Positions 53,775 to 63,911 of a DNA stretch of 64,000 nt are shown here, in pieces (the stretch's first letter is position 1; every line of letters starts with the position of its first letter). Made by a program: the position numbers and the translations under genes. The stretch comes from Selenomonas sp. GTDB taxonomy: Bacteria > Bacillota > Negativicutes > Selenomonadales > Selenomonadaceae. Location of the stretch: assembly GCA_018052705.1 (NCBI GenBank), contig JAGPMW010000002.1:1-64000 (forward strand), given 5' to 3'. The notes beneath the pieces were generated by a model that did no database searches, was not told the DNA's origin, and saw only the letters and a list, made by a program, of their open reading frames with translations.

Positions 53775-53803
53775 ATTCTAGCATGTGAAAATCGAAAAAG
53801 CAA
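53775..53803 (-). promoter_or_regulatory. Promoter of rpsT
   Basis: Minus strand: TTGCTT (53803-53798), 17 bases, TAGAAT (53780-53775), with TGC before the -10. Confidence 0.7.
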
Positions 53804-53832
53804 CTGTTTTCTTTGAACAGCCGCCATATTTC

Positions 53833-53862
53833 TTGCAGGTGTGCCGGCTTCAATGCTATAAT
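53833..53862 (+). promoter_or_regulatory. Promoter of lepA
   Basis: TTGCAG (53833-53838), 18 bases, TATAAT (53857-53862), with TG at 53854-53855 giving an extended -10. Confidence 0.75.
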
Positions 53863-53900
53863 AGAAGCTATATAGGTTCTTCACTGAAAGGAAAATGAGC

Positions 53901-55697
53901 ATGCAGAACAAGAATATCCGCAATTTCTCGATTATTGCCCACATCGATCATGGTAAATCGACGATTGCGGATCGTTTGATTGAATATACAGGTACGTTGT
54001 CCGAGCGCCAGATGGAGGCGCAGGTTCTCGATAATATGGACCTGGAGCGTGAGCGTGGCATCACGATCAAGGCCCAGACGGTCCGCCTTGACTACAAGGG
54101 CAAGGACGGACAGGTCTATGAGTTGAATCTTATCGACACGCCGGGGCATGTGGATTTCACCTACGAGGTTTCCCGCAGTCTGGCTGCCTGCGAGGGCGCG
54201 CTGCTGGTCGTGGATGCGGCTCAGGGGGTTGAGGCCCAGACGCTGGCCAACGTCTATATGGCCCTCGAAAACGATTTGGAGATCATACCGGTCATCAATA
54301 AGATCGATCTGCCAAGTGCTGAGCCGGAGCGTGTCAAGGAAGAGATCGAGAACACAATCGGTCTTGATACGTCGAATGCGGTGCTGGCTTCAGCCAAGGC
54401 GGGGATCGGCATCAAGGATATTCTCGATGCAGTGGTGGAGTATATCCCTGCGCCGGAAGGAGATGCTGATGCGCCACTGCAGGCATTAATCTTCGATTCC
54501 TATTTCGATGCTTATAAAGGTGTTATTGCGCATGTACGGGTCAAGCAGGGCCATATCAAAAAAGGCATGAAACTCAAGATGATGGCTACGGGCAAGACAT
54601 TTGAGGTTACAGACGTCGGCTGCTTTAAGCCGCAGCCACTGGATGTCGGGTATCTCGATATGGGGGAAGTAGGCTTTGTGGCTGGTTCGCTCAAGGATGT
54701 CCGCGATGTGCGGGTCGGTGATACGATTACCTTTGCCGACCGACCGGCGGAGAAGCCGCTGGCCGGGTACCGTGGTGTCACGCCAATGGTGTACTGCGGA
54801 CTGTATCCGGTGGATAGCCCGGATTACGACAATCTCAAGGATGCATTGGAGAAGATGCAGATCAATGATGCTGCACTCGTGTTCGAGCCGGAGACCTCAA
54901 TTGCACTGGGCTTCGGCTTCCGCTGTGGATTTCTTGGGCTGCTGCATATGGATGTTATCCAGGAACGGCTGGAGCGGGAGTATCATCTGAAGCTTATTAC
55001 GACAGCACCGTCGGTTATCTACCGGGTACACCGGACGGACCATACGATGGTCGAGGTCAGCAACCCGTCGGAACTCCCGCCACAAACCGAGATCGAGTAT
55101 ATCGAGGAGCCATACGTCAAGGCGACAGTTATTGTCCCGAATGATTTTGTCGGGGCGGTCATGGAGATTTCGCAGGACAAGCGTGGCGAGTTTAAGAATA
55201 TGGATTATCTTGATACCAATCGGGTCATGATCACCTATCATATTCCGCTCAATGAGATTATCTTTGATTATTTCGACCGCCTGAAATCAGCTACGCGCGG
55301 CTATGCATCGCTGGATTATGAGCTCAGGGATTATCAGGAGTCGAAACTGGTCAAGGTTGATATCCTGCTCAATGGTGAGCCTGTCGATGCGCTGTCGACC
55401 ATCGTACATAAGGATCGGGCGGCCAGTCGCGGGCGTCAGCTGGCCTCCAAGCTTAAGGAGATTATCCCGCAGCAGATGTTTGAAATCCCGATCCAGGCGG
55501 CCATCGGGTCCAAGGTCATTGCTCGTGAGAATGTCCGGGCGCGCCGCAAGGATGTTTTGGCCAAGTGCTATGGCGGTGATATTTCCCGTAAGCGCAAGCT
55601 GCTCGAGAAGCAGAAGGAAGGCAAGAAGCGCATGAAGGCTGTCGGCAGCGTCGAGGTTCCTCAGGAGGCATTCATGGCAATTCTGAAGATTGACTAA
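53901..55697 (+). CDS. lepA: Elongation factor 4 (LepA), ribosome-dependent GTPase
   Basis: The 598-residue translation GTPase has G1 AHIDHGKST, switch [11 protein letters not shown]3 DTPGHVDF, G4 NKIDLP and the LepA-specific C-terminal domain ([21 protein letters not shown], split here: [21 protein letters not shown]). It acts on ribosomes under stress and in initiation. ATG 53901 is chosen because AAGGA (53888-53892) is 8 bases away; ATG 53895 is only 2 bases from it. hemW follows at 35 bases, as in many Firmicutes. Confidence 0.96.
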   Translation: MQNKNIRNFSIIAHIDHGKSTIADRLIEYTGTLSERQMEAQVLDNMDLERERGITIKAQTVRLDYKGKDGQVYELNLIDTPGHVDFTYEVSRSLAACEGALLVVDAAQGVEAQTLANVYMALENDLEIIPVINKIDLPSAEPERVKEEIENTIGLDTSNAVLASAKAGIGIKDILDAVVEYIPAPEGDADAPLQALIFDSYFDAYKGVIAHVRVKQGHIKKGMKLKMMATGKTFEVTDVGCFKPQPLDVGYLDMGEVGFVAGSLKDVRDVRVGDTITFADRPAEKPLAGYRGVTPMVYCGLYPVDSPDYDNLKDALEKMQINDAALVFEPETSIALGFGFRCGFLGLLHMDVIQERLEREYHLKLITTAPSVIYRVHRTDHTMVEVSNPSELPPQTEIEYIEEPYVKATVIVPNDFVGAVMEISQDKRGEFKNMDYLDTNRVMITYHIPLNEIIFDYFDRLKSATRGYASLDYELRDYQESKLVKVDILLNGEPVDALSTIVHKDRAASRGRQLASKLKEIIPQQMFEIPIQAAIGSKVIARENVRARRKDVLAKCYGGDISRKRKLLEKQKEGKKRMKAVGSVEVPQEAFMAILKID

Positions 55698-55732
55698 GTT
55701 ATATTTGTGATTGAGGGGAAGAGGACGATATC

Positions 55733-56902
55733 ATGCAATGGGGCATCTATATCCATATTCCCTTCTGCCAGCAGAAATGTTTCTATTGTGATTTTCCATC
55801 CTTTGCCGGACGGGAACGTTATATGGAAGACTATACAGCGGCCCTGTGTCAGGAAATACGGATACAGGGCTCTTGTTGTCGGCAGAAGTGGGGCGAACCG
55901 GCAACGGTTTATATCGGAGGCGGAACGCCAACTGTATTGCCGCGAGAGCTGCTGGAACAGATTATCTGCACGGTGACAGAGGTATGCCTCGAGAAGGGGG
56001 CAAGGCCGGAGTTCACGGTGGAATGCAATCCGGGGACGGTGGACGACGAGGATCTTTCGATGCTGCGCCGTAATGGAATCAGTCGGTTGAGCTTTGGCGT
56101 GCAGAGCTTCGATGATGCCCTGCTAAAGGCGATAGGCCGTATCCATACAGGCAAAGAAGCGGTGCATGCTTTTCAGCTGGCACGGAACGCCGGTTTTGAC
56201 AATATCAGTCTGGACCTCATGTATGGTCTGCCCGGGCAGAGTCTTGTGCAGCTGCAGGAAAGTGTTGATCAGGCGCTGTCTCTGGAACCGGAGCACCTTT
56301 CAATCTATGGATTGCAGCTGGAGGAAGGTACGGTATTCATGCAGATGCAGCAGCAGGGACGGCTGCATCTGCCGACGGACGAGGCGACAGAGCAGATGTA
56401 TGACTATATGACGCATACTCTTCCTCAGCATGGTTATGTGCGCTATGAGATCTCAAATTTTGCCCGGTCTGGCTTTGCGAGCCGGCACAATCTGAGCTAC
56501 TGGCAGGATGTGCCGTATCTGGGGCTCGGGGCAGCAGCACATGCTTATCTTGACGGGCAGCGCTGGCTGCATAGCAGTGATATTGCAGATTATATTGAAG
56601 GAATCGGTACTGGCTGCCCGGTTATGGTGCAGGAAGAAGGCCGCAGTACAGCGATTGCTATGGAGGAGTTCTGCTTTCTCGCGTTGCGGACAGCTGTTGG
56701 GATTTCGCGGGCAAAGTTTGAGTCAAGATTTGGCTGTTCGCTGGCTTCTGTCTATGACGATGTTATTGCGCGTATGAAGAAGAAGGGATTCCTGACGGAA
56801 TCAGATACTGGCGTCAGGCTGACGGAACTGGGGATGAAATACGGAAACTGGGTATTCGAAGAATTCCTACTCGATCCGGATGGAATCTGCTATAATGAAT
56901 AA
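55733..56902 (+). CDS. hemW: Radical SAM heme chaperone HemW
   Basis: The 389-residue radical SAM protein has the cluster-binding motif CxxxCxxC (C12, C16, C19 in FCQQKCFYCDF), the GGGTPT glycine motif, SFGVQSF and the C-terminal HemW domain (SNFARSGFASRHNLSYW). HemW binds heme and delivers it to respiratory enzymes. It was long misnamed coproporphyrinogen oxidase; true HemN has an additional Cys pattern not seen here. It is in the usual lepA-hemW order. Confidence 0.92.
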   Translation: MQWGIYIHIPFCQQKCFYCDFPSFAGRERYMEDYTAALCQEIRIQGSCCRQKWGEPATVYIGGGTPTVLPRELLEQIICTVTEVCLEKGARPEFTVECNPGTVDDEDLSMLRRNGISRLSFGVQSFDDALLKAIGRIHTGKEAVHAFQLARNAGFDNISLDLMYGLPGQSLVQLQESVDQALSLEPEHLSIYGLQLEEGTVFMQMQQQGRLHLPTDEATEQMYDYMTHTLPQHGYVRYEISNFARSGFASRHNLSYWQDVPYLGLGAAAHAYLDGQRWLHSSDIADYIEGIGTGCPVMVQEEGRSTAIAMEEFCFLALRTAVGISRAKFESRFGCSLASVYDDVIARMKKKGFLTESDTGVRLTELGMKYGNWVFEEFLLDPDGICYNE

Positions 56903-56944
56903 CGGCACAGATTAATGAATCATTAGAGACAGGGAGCGGTGGGC

Positions 56945-57859
56945 ATGGATAAGAAAGTGCTGTTGAAGTTTTTCATAGCAGTTGGTGTTATCGTGGCAGC
57001 GAGTGCGGTCACGTTTGCCTGGCAGCGGGAAAGGGCTGTTCAGGTCAGCGTTGCCGAAGAAGCTGCGGTTCCGGCTGAGCCGGAACCAGGCGTAGAGTCG
57101 GATGCGTATATTTTGGCGAAGGGAGATTATTCAAATCTCGTAACGGATCTGACGGATGTCGATAAGCCGGTTTATGACCGTTATACATTGAAGCAGCGTC
57201 AGGAAAAGGGCCTGCCGACCATGCTGCCGCAGCTGACACATTATACTTCGGAGAAAGTTGCTTATCTGACCTTCGATGATGGTCCTGACAATAAAAATAC
57301 GCCAGCTGTGCTGGATATCCTCAAAGCTAACGGTATCCATGCTACCTTCTATGTAACCGGGCAGATGGCGCAGGAAAATCCAGCGGTGCTGAAGCGTATC
57401 TTTGCGGAGGGGCATGCCATCGGCAACCATAGTTACGATCATAATTATAAGCGTCTGTACAAGAGCAAGGAGGATTTTCTGGCTGATATGCAGCAGTCCG
57501 AGGAGATTATCTTCAACATACTTGGTGTCCGTCCGCTGATTATCCGTGCACCGGGCGGTACGGTGGGGATGTTCGGCAATGACTTCTATGAGGCGGTCAA
57601 TCTGGCAGGATATGTACCACATGACTGGAATGTCAGTACAGAAGATGCGACGGCGAAACGTCCGAATGCCTCTCAGGAGGTACAGTTTGTTGATCGTATG
57701 ACGAAAGGCCGGCTCAAGGATGATATGGCATTGGTGCTTATGCACAGCTGCGCCGGCAAGGAACAGACTGTCAAGGCGCTGCAGGGGATTATCAATACAT
57801 TGAAGGCGAAAGGCTATCGTTTTGGGGTGGTGACGCCCATCACGCCTCAGCCATGGTAA
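56945..57859 (+). CDS. Polysaccharide deacetylase (NodB domain)
   Basis: The 304-residue protein has an N-terminal membrane anchor (about 5-26) and a NodB/CE4 deacetylase domain (about 100-300). The motifs present are TFDDGP (D111, D112), the metal-binding His pair NHSYDH (H162, H166) and RAPGG. It removes acetyl groups from peptidoglycan or another polymer. The ATG at 56945 is 8 bases from AGGGAG; the GTG at 56939 is too close. It is followed after 18 bases by a serine hydrolase gene and may act with it on the wall. Confidence 0.9.
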   Translation: MDKKVLLKFFIAVGVIVAASAVTFAWQRERAVQVSVAEEAAVPAEPEPGVESDAYILAKGDYSNLVTDLTDVDKPVYDRYTLKQRQEKGLPTMLPQLTHYTSEKVAYLTFDDGPDNKNTPAVLDILKANGIHATFYVTGQMAQENPAVLKRIFAEGHAIGNHSYDHNYKRLYKSKEDFLADMQQSEEIIFNILGVRPLIIRAPGGTVGMFGNDFYEAVNLAGYVPHDWNVSTEDATAKRPNASQEVQFVDRMTKGRLKDDMALVLMHSCAGKEQTVKALQGIINTLKAKGYRFGVVTPITPQPW

Positions 57860-57877
57860 AAAAGGCAGGTTGTATCG

Positions 57878-58822
57878 TTGACATTCAAACGGATTTTTAT
57901 GTTTTTCTGTATCATGGTCGTGCTGGAGACGGGAGGGATGCTGTCTGTTTCCATTTGGCGGAATCACGAGGAAGCAGCACAGGCCGAGGCTGAGTCAATG
58001 CAGCTTCCCCAGACAGCAGAGGCGATGGTGGAACGCTCACCAAGGGCGCTGGACGAAACAGATTTGCAGCAGCAGGTGCTCCAGATACTCGGTGCGGATG
58101 CGGGCCAGTTTTCAGTCTATTTCCTGCGGCCGGACAGAGAAGAGGAACCTTTTATCTATCAGTCACGCCAGATGTCACCAGCCAGCATGATTAAGCTGTT
58201 CGTTATGGCAACGGTGATGCAGCAGGTCAAAGAAGGGAAATTGTCATTAGATGACAAGCTTAGAGTTGATGAAGATGATGTAGTGGGCGGAGCCGGTGTG
58301 ATTACCTGGTACAATGATGGTGAGCAGATGACACTGCGGTATTTGCTCACTGTTATGATTACGGATAGTGATAATACGGCGACTAACATCCTGATTGATC
58401 GGGTCGGTATGGATGCAATCAATCGGTATATTGCAGTGCATGGTTATCCGGATACCACACTGGCACATAAGATGATGATCGGCAACAACGGGGAGAAGAA
58501 CTATTCCTCCGTGCGGGATATTGGCCATCTGCTTACCAGACTCTATTATCATGAACTGGTCGGGGCGCAGGAGGATTCGTTCATGCTCGATATACTGTCC
58601 CGACAGAAGGATAAGGAGTGCTTCCCAGCGGCGCTGCCGGACTGGCAGATTGCCCACAAAACTGGTGAGGTTACAGGGCTTTATGATGATGGCGGCATCT
58701 TTTACGGAACGGATGGTGATTTCATCCTGGTTATTATGAATGAGTCCTATGCTGACCGGCAGACAGCTATCGGGTTAATGAAAGAGCTAACAGGGTATTT
58801 TGCCTGTACGCTAAAAAAATAG
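57878..58822 (+). CDS. Class A beta-lactamase-like serine hydrolase
   Basis: The 314-residue protein has an N-terminal anchor or signal (RIFMFFCIMVVLETGGMLSV) and a penicilloyl-serine fold. The motifs are SMIK (Ser103, Lys106), SDN (164-166) and KTG (261-263). The Glu of class A beta-lactamases (ExxLN, needed for fast deacylation) is not visible where expected. A wall-acting peptidase or transpeptidase is therefore as likely as drug resistance. TTG 57878 is the start, after AAAGGCAGG. It probably shares a transcript with the deacetylase. A terminator follows. Confidence 0.82.
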   Translation: MTFKRIFMFFCIMVVLETGGMLSVSIWRNHEEAAQAEAESMQLPQTAEAMVERSPRALDETDLQQQVLQILGADAGQFSVYFLRPDREEEPFIYQSRQMSPASMIKLFVMATVMQQVKEGKLSLDDKLRVDEDDVVGGAGVITWYNDGEQMTLRYLLTVMITDSDNTATNILIDRVGMDAINRYIAVHGYPDTTLAHKMMIGNNGEKNYSSVRDIGHLLTRLYYHELVGAQEDSFMLDILSRQKDKECFPAALPDWQIAHKTGEVTGLYDDGGIFYGTDGDFILVIMNESYADRQTAIGLMKELTGYFACTLKK

Positions 58823-58827
58823 AACTG

Positions 58828-58877
58828 AAATAACCAGCCGAAGACCTATCATAGCGGGCCTTTCACTGGTTATTTTT
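58828..58877 (+). terminator. Terminator ahead of the heat-shock operon
   Basis: AAATAACCAG (58828-58837) pairs with CTGGTTATTT (58866-58875) around a 28-base loop, followed by Ts. Confidence 0.7.
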
Positions 58878-58898
58878 GACTTTTTGTCTTTTAGGGTG

Positions 58899-58927
58899 TT
58901 GACTTTTTGTTTTATTCGCGGTATCAT
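58899..58927 (+). promoter_or_regulatory. Promoter of the hrcA-grpE-dnaK-dnaJ operon
   Basis: TTGACT (58899-58904), 17 bases, TATCAT (58922-58927). The CIRCE element starts 17 bases after the -10, at or just after the transcription start. Confidence 0.8.
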
Positions 58928-58943
58928 CTTAATAGATTCAAAG

Positions 58944-58970
58944 TTAGCACTCACCATTTAAGAGTGCTAA
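58944..58970. promoter_or_regulatory. CIRCE operator (HrcA binding site)
   Basis: TTAGCACTC, nine bases, GAGTGCTAA: a perfect match to the CIRCE consensus. HrcA bound here blocks transcription until heat stress ties up GroEL, on which HrcA folding depends. It regulates its own gene in this operon. Confidence 0.97.
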
Positions 58971-59001
58971 CAGCGAAACTTCATAGGGAGGAGGAAGGCA
59001 G

Positions 59002-60036
59002 ATGCTCGATGAACTTGACCAACGCAAACAACGGGTGCTTAAAGCAGTCATTGATGATTACATTGAGTCAGCTGAGCCGGTCGGCAGCCGTACGCTGGCT
59101 CGCAAGTATAATCTGGGCGTGAGCCCGGCAACCATCCGTAATGAAATGGCTGATCTGGAGATGCTCGGCTATCTGGAGCATCTGCATACCTCTTCCGGCC
59201 GTGTACCGTCATCCAAGGGGTATCGGTTCTATGTCGACGGACTGACTCCACCGAAGCCTGTCAGCGATGAGGAAAAAGCGCTGATTGATCGATGGTACAA
59301 AGGCCGGGTCCAGCGTATCGAGGAAGTATTCCAGGAGACTGCCCGGATTATCTCGCAGGTCACCAGGAATGTGTCGCTCGTGCTGGCACCTCAGATGACG
59401 CAGGCCCATTTTCACTGCCTGCAGTTCCTGCCTCTCGATGATCGCCGGGTCATCACCGTCCTGATGACGGATGCCGGTTTCATTGAGAACAAGATTCTGG
59501 CGATGCCGGATGGTGCCTCTTTTGAAGATTTTCAGCGTATGGCGGGGGTCATCAATAAAAATCTGGCCGGCCACACGCTCCGTACGATTGAGCATCACTC
59601 TATGGCTGAGATCAAAGACGAGATCCAGGATGAACAGCTCTATGAAGCAGCTCTTGGGATTATTCACCGGGCACTGGATTCCAGCAAGAGGGAGCGGCTA
59701 TATCTGGGCGGGACGACCCAGATGCTGGCCCAGCCGGAATTCCACGATGTGGAAAAGGTCAAGGATACGCTGCTGATGCTCGAAGAGGAAGAACTCATGA
59801 AGGATATCCTTCATGCCCATATGGGCGATGGACTGGGCGTCATTATCGGCCAGGAAAATGAGGACAGCCACTTCAAGGATAGCAGTTTGATTACTGCAAC
59901 CTATCATCTGGATGGAGAACTTCTCGGCACGATTGCCGTACTGGGACCCACCCGCATGGAGTACGCCAAGGCGATGAGCCTGCTGGAGTACATGAACACT
60001 AATTTAACCGATGTCATCAAACGCTTTCACTGGTAG
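59002..60036 (+). CDS. hrcA: Heat-inducible transcription repressor HrcA
   Basis: The 344-residue repressor has a winged-helix N-terminus (QRKQRVLKAVIDDYIESAEPV, as QRKQRVLKAV and DYIESAEPVGSRTLA; SPATIRNEMADLE is the recognition helix; LEHLHTSSGRVPSSKGYRFYVD). A GAF-like dimer domain follows. It binds the CIRCE element just upstream. It is the first gene of the operon, as in other Firmicutes. Confidence 0.97.
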   Translation: MLDELDQRKQRVLKAVIDDYIESAEPVGSRTLARKYNLGVSPATIRNEMADLEMLGYLEHLHTSSGRVPSSKGYRFYVDGLTPPKPVSDEEKALIDRWYKGRVQRIEEVFQETARIISQVTRNVSLVLAPQMTQAHFHCLQFLPLDDRRVITVLMTDAGFIENKILAMPDGASFEDFQRMAGVINKNLAGHTLRTIEHHSMAEIKDEIQDEQLYEAALGIIHRALDSSKRERLYLGGTTQMLAQPEFHDVEKVKDTLLMLEEEELMKDILHAHMGDGLGVIIGQENEDSHFKDSSLITATYHLDGELLGTIAVLGPTRMEYAKAMSLLEYMNTNLTDVIKRFHW

Positions 60037-60090
60037 ACGCTGCTGGTGGATGATGAAAGAAGAATATCCCCTTTGAAAGAGGTGAAGGAA

Positions 60091-60699
60091 TTGCCATCAT
60101 TCATAAAAGATGAAATGAAGAAAAAAGATGAGCAGAAGTTTGACGAGATGCAGCAGGAAATCGAAGAAACTGAGACAGCGGAAGCTGCCGAAGGTGAAAA
60201 CGACGCTGAGGTTCAGCCAGAGGCTGCTCAGGAATCCGAGACAGACGAACTGCAGCAGCAGATCACCAGGCTGACGGCAGACCTGAAAGAGAAGGAAGAA
60301 CGTGCTCTGCGTCTGCAGGCCGACTTTGAGAACTTCCGCCGCCGGACCAGCAAGGAAAAAGAGGAGCTGTCGGCGCTGATCAAGCAGGAAGTCCTTAAGG
60401 ACTTCCTGCCGCTGCTGGACAACTTTGAACGGGCTATGGCTTCAGAGACCAAGGACGCTGAGGCATTCCAGAAGGGCGTTGATATGATTTATACGCAGCT
60501 TCAGGAGGTCATGAAGAAGAATGGTCTGGAACCAATCGAGACTGACGGACAGAAATTCGATCCGAATTTTCATCAGGCAGTCATGCGGGTTCAGAATGAA
60601 GAGCTCGAGGACGACGACATCGCGCAGGAACTGCAGCGGGGCTATAAGGTTCAGGGCCGCGTCATCCGGCCGAGCATGGTTCAGGTTGTAGCGAACTAA
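60091..60699 (+). CDS. grpE: Nucleotide exchange factor GrpE
   Basis: GrpE resets DnaK by releasing ADP. The protein has a Glu-rich, disordered N-terminus, a long paired helix (about 60-120, LQADFENFRRRTSKEKEEL) and the beta domain at the C-terminus (GYKVQGRVIRPSMVQV). The start is uncertain. TTG 60091 (202 residues) follows GAGGTGA (60079-60085) and is preferred. GTG 60046 would give 217 residues but has no ribosome site. The sequence between hrcA and grpE carries no terminator. Confidence 0.92.
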   Translation: MPSFIKDEMKKKDEQKFDEMQQEIEETETAEAAEGENDAEVQPEAAQESETDELQQQITRLTADLKEKEERALRLQADFENFRRRTSKEKEELSALIKQEVLKDFLPLLDNFERAMASETKDAEAFQKGVDMIYTQLQEVMKKNGLEPIETDGQKFDPNFHQAVMRVQNEELEDDDIAQELQRGYKVQGRVIRPSMVQVVAN

Positions 60700-60756
60700 G
60701 TCATAGGATTTCTTACGAAATAGATAGTGTTGAATTTACATTAGGAGGATTTCACC

Positions 60757-62610
60757 ATGTCAAAAGTAATCGGTATTGATTTGGGTACTACGAACTCGGT
60801 AGTATCTGTTATGGAAGGCGGCGAGCCGACGGTCATTACGAATCCAGAAGGCAGCCGTATCACTCCGTCTGTTGTTGGTTTTACGAAAGACGGGCAGCGT
60901 CTGGTAGGTCAGCTGGCTAAGCGCCAGGCGGTATCCAATCCGGACCGCACGATTGCATCCATCAAACGTCATATGGGCGAGTCGGACTATAAAGTCAGTG
61001 TAGACGGCAAGGACTATACGCCGCAGGAGATCTCGGCTATGATTCTGCAGAAACTGAAAGCAGATGCAGAGGCTTACCTTGGCGAGTCCGTCAGCCAGGC
61101 TGTCGTCACCGTTCCGGCTTACTTCAATGACAGCCAGCGTCAGGCAACTAAAGATGCCGGCAAGATTGCTGGTCTCGAGGTTCTGCGTATCATCAATGAG
61201 CCGACGGCTGCAGCTCTTGCCTATGGCCTGGATAAAGACGATGATGAGACTGTCCTCGTATTTGACCTTGGCGGCGGCACATTCGATGTATCGATCCTCG
61301 AACTCTCGGGCGGTACGTTTGAGGTATTGGCTACGAATGGCGATACACGTCTTGGCGGCGATGACTTCGACCAGAAGGTTATGGACTGGATGGTGGCAGA
61401 GTTTAAGCGGGAAAACAGCATCGATCTGTCTCAGGACAAGATGGCGGCCCAGCGTCTCAAAGAAGCAGCTGAGAAAGCCAAGATCGAGCTTTCCAGCATG
61501 ACACAGACGAATATCAATCTGCCGTTCATCACGGCCGATGCTGCGGGTCCGAAACATCTGGATCTCACACTGACTCGTGCGAAATTCGATGAATTGACAG
61601 CTGATCTCGTAGAACGTACGATGGAGCCGACTCGTAAAGCAATGGCTGATGCCGATCTCTCCGGCAGCGATATCCATAAGATCATCCTTGTTGGTGGTTC
61701 GTCCCGTATCCCGGCTGTTCAGGAAGCAATCCGCAAGTTCCTGGCCAAAGAGCCGTCTAAGGGCGTTAACCCGGATGAGTGCGTGTCTGTTGGTGCAGCT
61801 GTTCAGGGCGGTGTCCTCGTTGGCGAGGTCAAAGACGTTCTGCTGCTCGATGTTACGCCGCTGTCCCTCGGCATTGAGACCCTCGGTGGGGTCTGCACGA
61901 AGATCATCGAGCGCAATACGACGATCCCGACGCACAAGAGTCAGGTGTTCTCTACGGCGGCCGACAACCAGCCATCTGTTGATATCCATGTGCTGCAGGG
62001 CGAGCGCGAGATGGCTGCCGGCAATAAGACGCTGGGCCGCTTCGAGCTTTCTGATATTCCGCCAGCTCCGCGTGGCGTGCCAAAGATCGAAGTTTCCTTC
62101 GATATCGATGCGAACGGTATTGTGCATGTATCGGCTAAGGATCTCGGCACGGGCAAAGAGCAGAAGATCACGATTCAGTCGGATGGCGGCATGAGTAAGG
62201 AAGATATTGACCGTATGGTCAAAGAGGCTGAGGTTCATGCAACGGAAGACAAGAAGCAGAAGGAAGCTATCGATGTTCGCAATCAGGCTGACAGCTTCGT
62301 TTATCAGGCCGAGAAGACCATCAAAGATCTTGGCGATAAGGCTGACAAGGCTCAGATTGAGAAAGTTCAGGCTGGTGTAGAGAAGGTCAAGGAAGCGCTC
62401 AAGGGCGATGACGTTGAGACCATCAAGAAGGCACTGGAAGAAGCTCAGAAGCCGCTTTATGAGATGAGTGCTGCTGCCTATCAGCAGGCTCAGGCTGCAC
62501 AGGGAGCTGCTGGCGCTCAGGGCGAGGCCGGTCCACAGGACAACGCCAAGAAAGCTGACGACGATGTAGTCGATGCTGAGTATACCGAAGTCAAAGACGA
62601 AAAGAAATAA
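60757..62610 (+). CDS. dnaK: Chaperone DnaK (Hsp70)
   Basis: The 617-residue Hsp70 has the ATPase domain ([45 protein letters not shown]), the [14 protein letters not shown] hinge, the substrate-binding domain and a helical lid. The tail is rich in Gln, Ala and Gly and ends with an acidic motif ([10 protein letters not shown]). ATG 60757 follows TAGGAGG. A strong stem-loop separates dnaK from dnaJ and may lower dnaJ expression. Confidence 0.98.
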   Translation: MSKVIGIDLGTTNSVVSVMEGGEPTVITNPEGSRITPSVVGFTKDGQRLVGQLAKRQAVSNPDRTIASIKRHMGESDYKVSVDGKDYTPQEISAMILQKLKADAEAYLGESVSQAVVTVPAYFNDSQRQATKDAGKIAGLEVLRIINEPTAAALAYGLDKDDDETVLVFDLGGGTFDVSILELSGGTFEVLATNGDTRLGGDDFDQKVMDWMVAEFKRENSIDLSQDKMAAQRLKEAAEKAKIELSSMTQTNINLPFITADAAGPKHLDLTLTRAKFDELTADLVERTMEPTRKAMADADLSGSDIHKIILVGGSSRIPAVQEAIRKFLAKEPSKGVNPDECVSVGAAVQGGVLVGEVKDVLLLDVTPLSLGIETLGGVCTKIIERNTTIPTHKSQVFSTAADNQPSVDIHVLQGEREMAAGNKTLGRFELSDIPPAPRGVPKIEVSFDIDANGIVHVSAKDLGTGKEQKITIQSDGGMSKEDIDRMVKEAEVHATEDKKQKEAIDVRNQADSFVYQAEKTIKDLGDKADKAQIEKVQAGVEKVKEALKGDDVETIKKALEEAQKPLYEMSAAAYQQAQAAQGAAGAQGEAGPQDNAKKADDDVVDAEYTEVKDEKK

Positions 62611-62630
62611 TTCACGGTTTCAATACATGT

Positions 62631-62668
62631 ACTGTTGGGAGTGACCTGTCACTCCCAACAGTTTTATT
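62631..62668 (+). terminator. 15-bp perfect hairpin between dnaK and dnaJ (attenuator)
   Basis: Arms 62631-62645 and 62648-62662 are perfectly complementary with a two-base gap and are followed by TTTTATT. It would stop part of the transcripts after dnaK, so that DnaK is made in excess over DnaJ. It may also shield the dnaK message from decay. Confidence 0.8.
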
Positions 62669-62686
62669 AAGGATGGTGCAACGAAC

Positions 62687-63853
62687 GTGAGCGAGAAACG
62701 CGATTACTATGAGGTACTGGGCGTTGACAAGAACGCTTCAGAAGCTGACTTGAAGAAGGCCTATAAAAAAATGGCCCGTAAATATCATCCAGATCTGAAC
62801 CGCGATGATCCGAAAACGGCTGAGGCAAAGTTCAAAGAAGTCAATGAAGCCTATGATGTCCTTAAAGATCCGCAGAAAAAGGCACAGTATGACCAGTTCG
62901 GTCATGCCGCGTTTGAAGGCGGCACAGGCGGTGGCGGCGGCTTTGGCGGCTTTGGCCAGGGGGGCTTTGGCGGCTTTGGCGGTGGTGGTGCCGAGGGCTT
63001 CGGCGATATCTTCGATATGTTCTTTGGCGGCGGCGGCGGTGGCGGCCGTTCCCGTCGTCCAGGGCCGGAACGCGGCAATGATCTGCGGTATGATTTGGAG
63101 ATTACCTTTGAAGAGGCCGCTTTCGGTAAGGAAGCGGAGCTCAGCATTCCGCGGACAGAGAACTGCGAGGCCTGTCATGGGACAGGGGCAGCACCGGGGA
63201 CGAGCCCTGAAGACTGCCCGGATTGTCATGGTTCAGGAACGAGGCAGACAGTCCAGAATACGCCGTTTGGCCGGATGGTTAACCAGACGACCTGCGGGCG
63301 CTGCCACGGGACGGGCAAGATTGTCAAGAATCCATGTGGCGACTGTCATGGAACGGGGCATAAGAAGGTCACGCGCAAGATTAAGGTCAATATTCCGAAA
63401 GGGGTTGATCAGGGCTCGCGTGTCCGCGTGACGGGTGGCGGCGAGGCCGGTGTCCGTGGCGGCGGCAATGGTGATTTATATGTTTACATCTTCATCAAGC
63501 CGCATAAGATCTTCCAGCGTCAGGGCAATGATGTTGTGGTTGAAGTGCCAGTATCCTTCGTTCAGGCAGCCCTGGGCGACAAGGTACAGGTGCCGACACT
63601 CGATGGCCCGGTTGATATGAAAGTGCCGGCAGGCACTCAGTCGGGCAAGGTTCTGCGTTTGCGCGACAAAGGTGTGCCGAATCTGCGTGGTGCCGGCCGT
63701 GGCGATGAACACGTTGTTATCAAGGTTCTGACGCCGCAGAACTTAAACCAGCGGCAGAAAGAATTGCTCAGAGAGTTTGGTGAGATCAGTGGCGATAAGG
63801 TTAATCCCGAGCAGAAGAGCTTTCTCGACAACCTGAAAAATCTGTTCAAATAA
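62687..63853 (+). CDS. dnaJ: Chaperone DnaJ (Hsp40)
   Basis: The 388-residue co-chaperone has the J domain with HPD (34-36), a Gly/Phe-rich linker with long Gly runs (about 78-122), four zinc-binding CxxCxGxG repeats (CEACHGTG, CPDCHGSG, CGRCHGTG, CGDCHGTG) and the C-terminal substrate domain. It stimulates DnaK ATP hydrolysis. The start is GTG 62687, 10 bases after AAGGATGG. Two terminator-like structures flank it. Confidence 0.97.
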   Translation: MSEKRDYYEVLGVDKNASEADLKKAYKKMARKYHPDLNRDDPKTAEAKFKEVNEAYDVLKDPQKKAQYDQFGHAAFEGGTGGGGGFGGFGQGGFGGFGGGGAEGFGDIFDMFFGGGGGGGRSRRPGPERGNDLRYDLEITFEEAAFGKEAELSIPRTENCEACHGTGAAPGTSPEDCPDCHGSGTRQTVQNTPFGRMVNQTTCGRCHGTGKIVKNPCGDCHGTGHKKVTRKIKVNIPKGVDQGSRVRVTGGGEAGVRGGGNGDLYVYIFIKPHKIFQRQGNDVVVEVPVSFVQAALGDKVQVPTLDGPVDMKVPAGTQSGKVLRLRDKGVPNLRGAGRGDEHVVIKVLTPQNLNQRQKELLREFGEISGDKVNPEQKSFLDNLKNLFK

Positions 63854-63877
63854 ACCTCAGACAGACAGAATCTGCAA

Positions 63878-63911
63878 CAAGTGAGAGTGTGATGCTCTCA
63901 CTTGTTTTTTT
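63878..63911 (+). terminator. Terminator of the heat-shock operon
   Basis: Ten-base perfect stem (63878-63887 with 63895-63904), seven-base loop, then seven Ts. Confidence 0.9.

Noticed and set aside
55733-56902. Oxygen-independent coproporphyrinogen oxidase HemN
   Set aside because: Length of 389 residues and the C-terminal pattern match HemW, the heme chaperone, and not true HemN of about 450 residues.
60760-62238. 492-codon open frame on the minus strand inside dnaK
   Set aside because: Antisense frame produced by the codon bias of dnaK. It has no ribosome site or recognisable domain, and such long antisense frames across dnaK are a known artefact.
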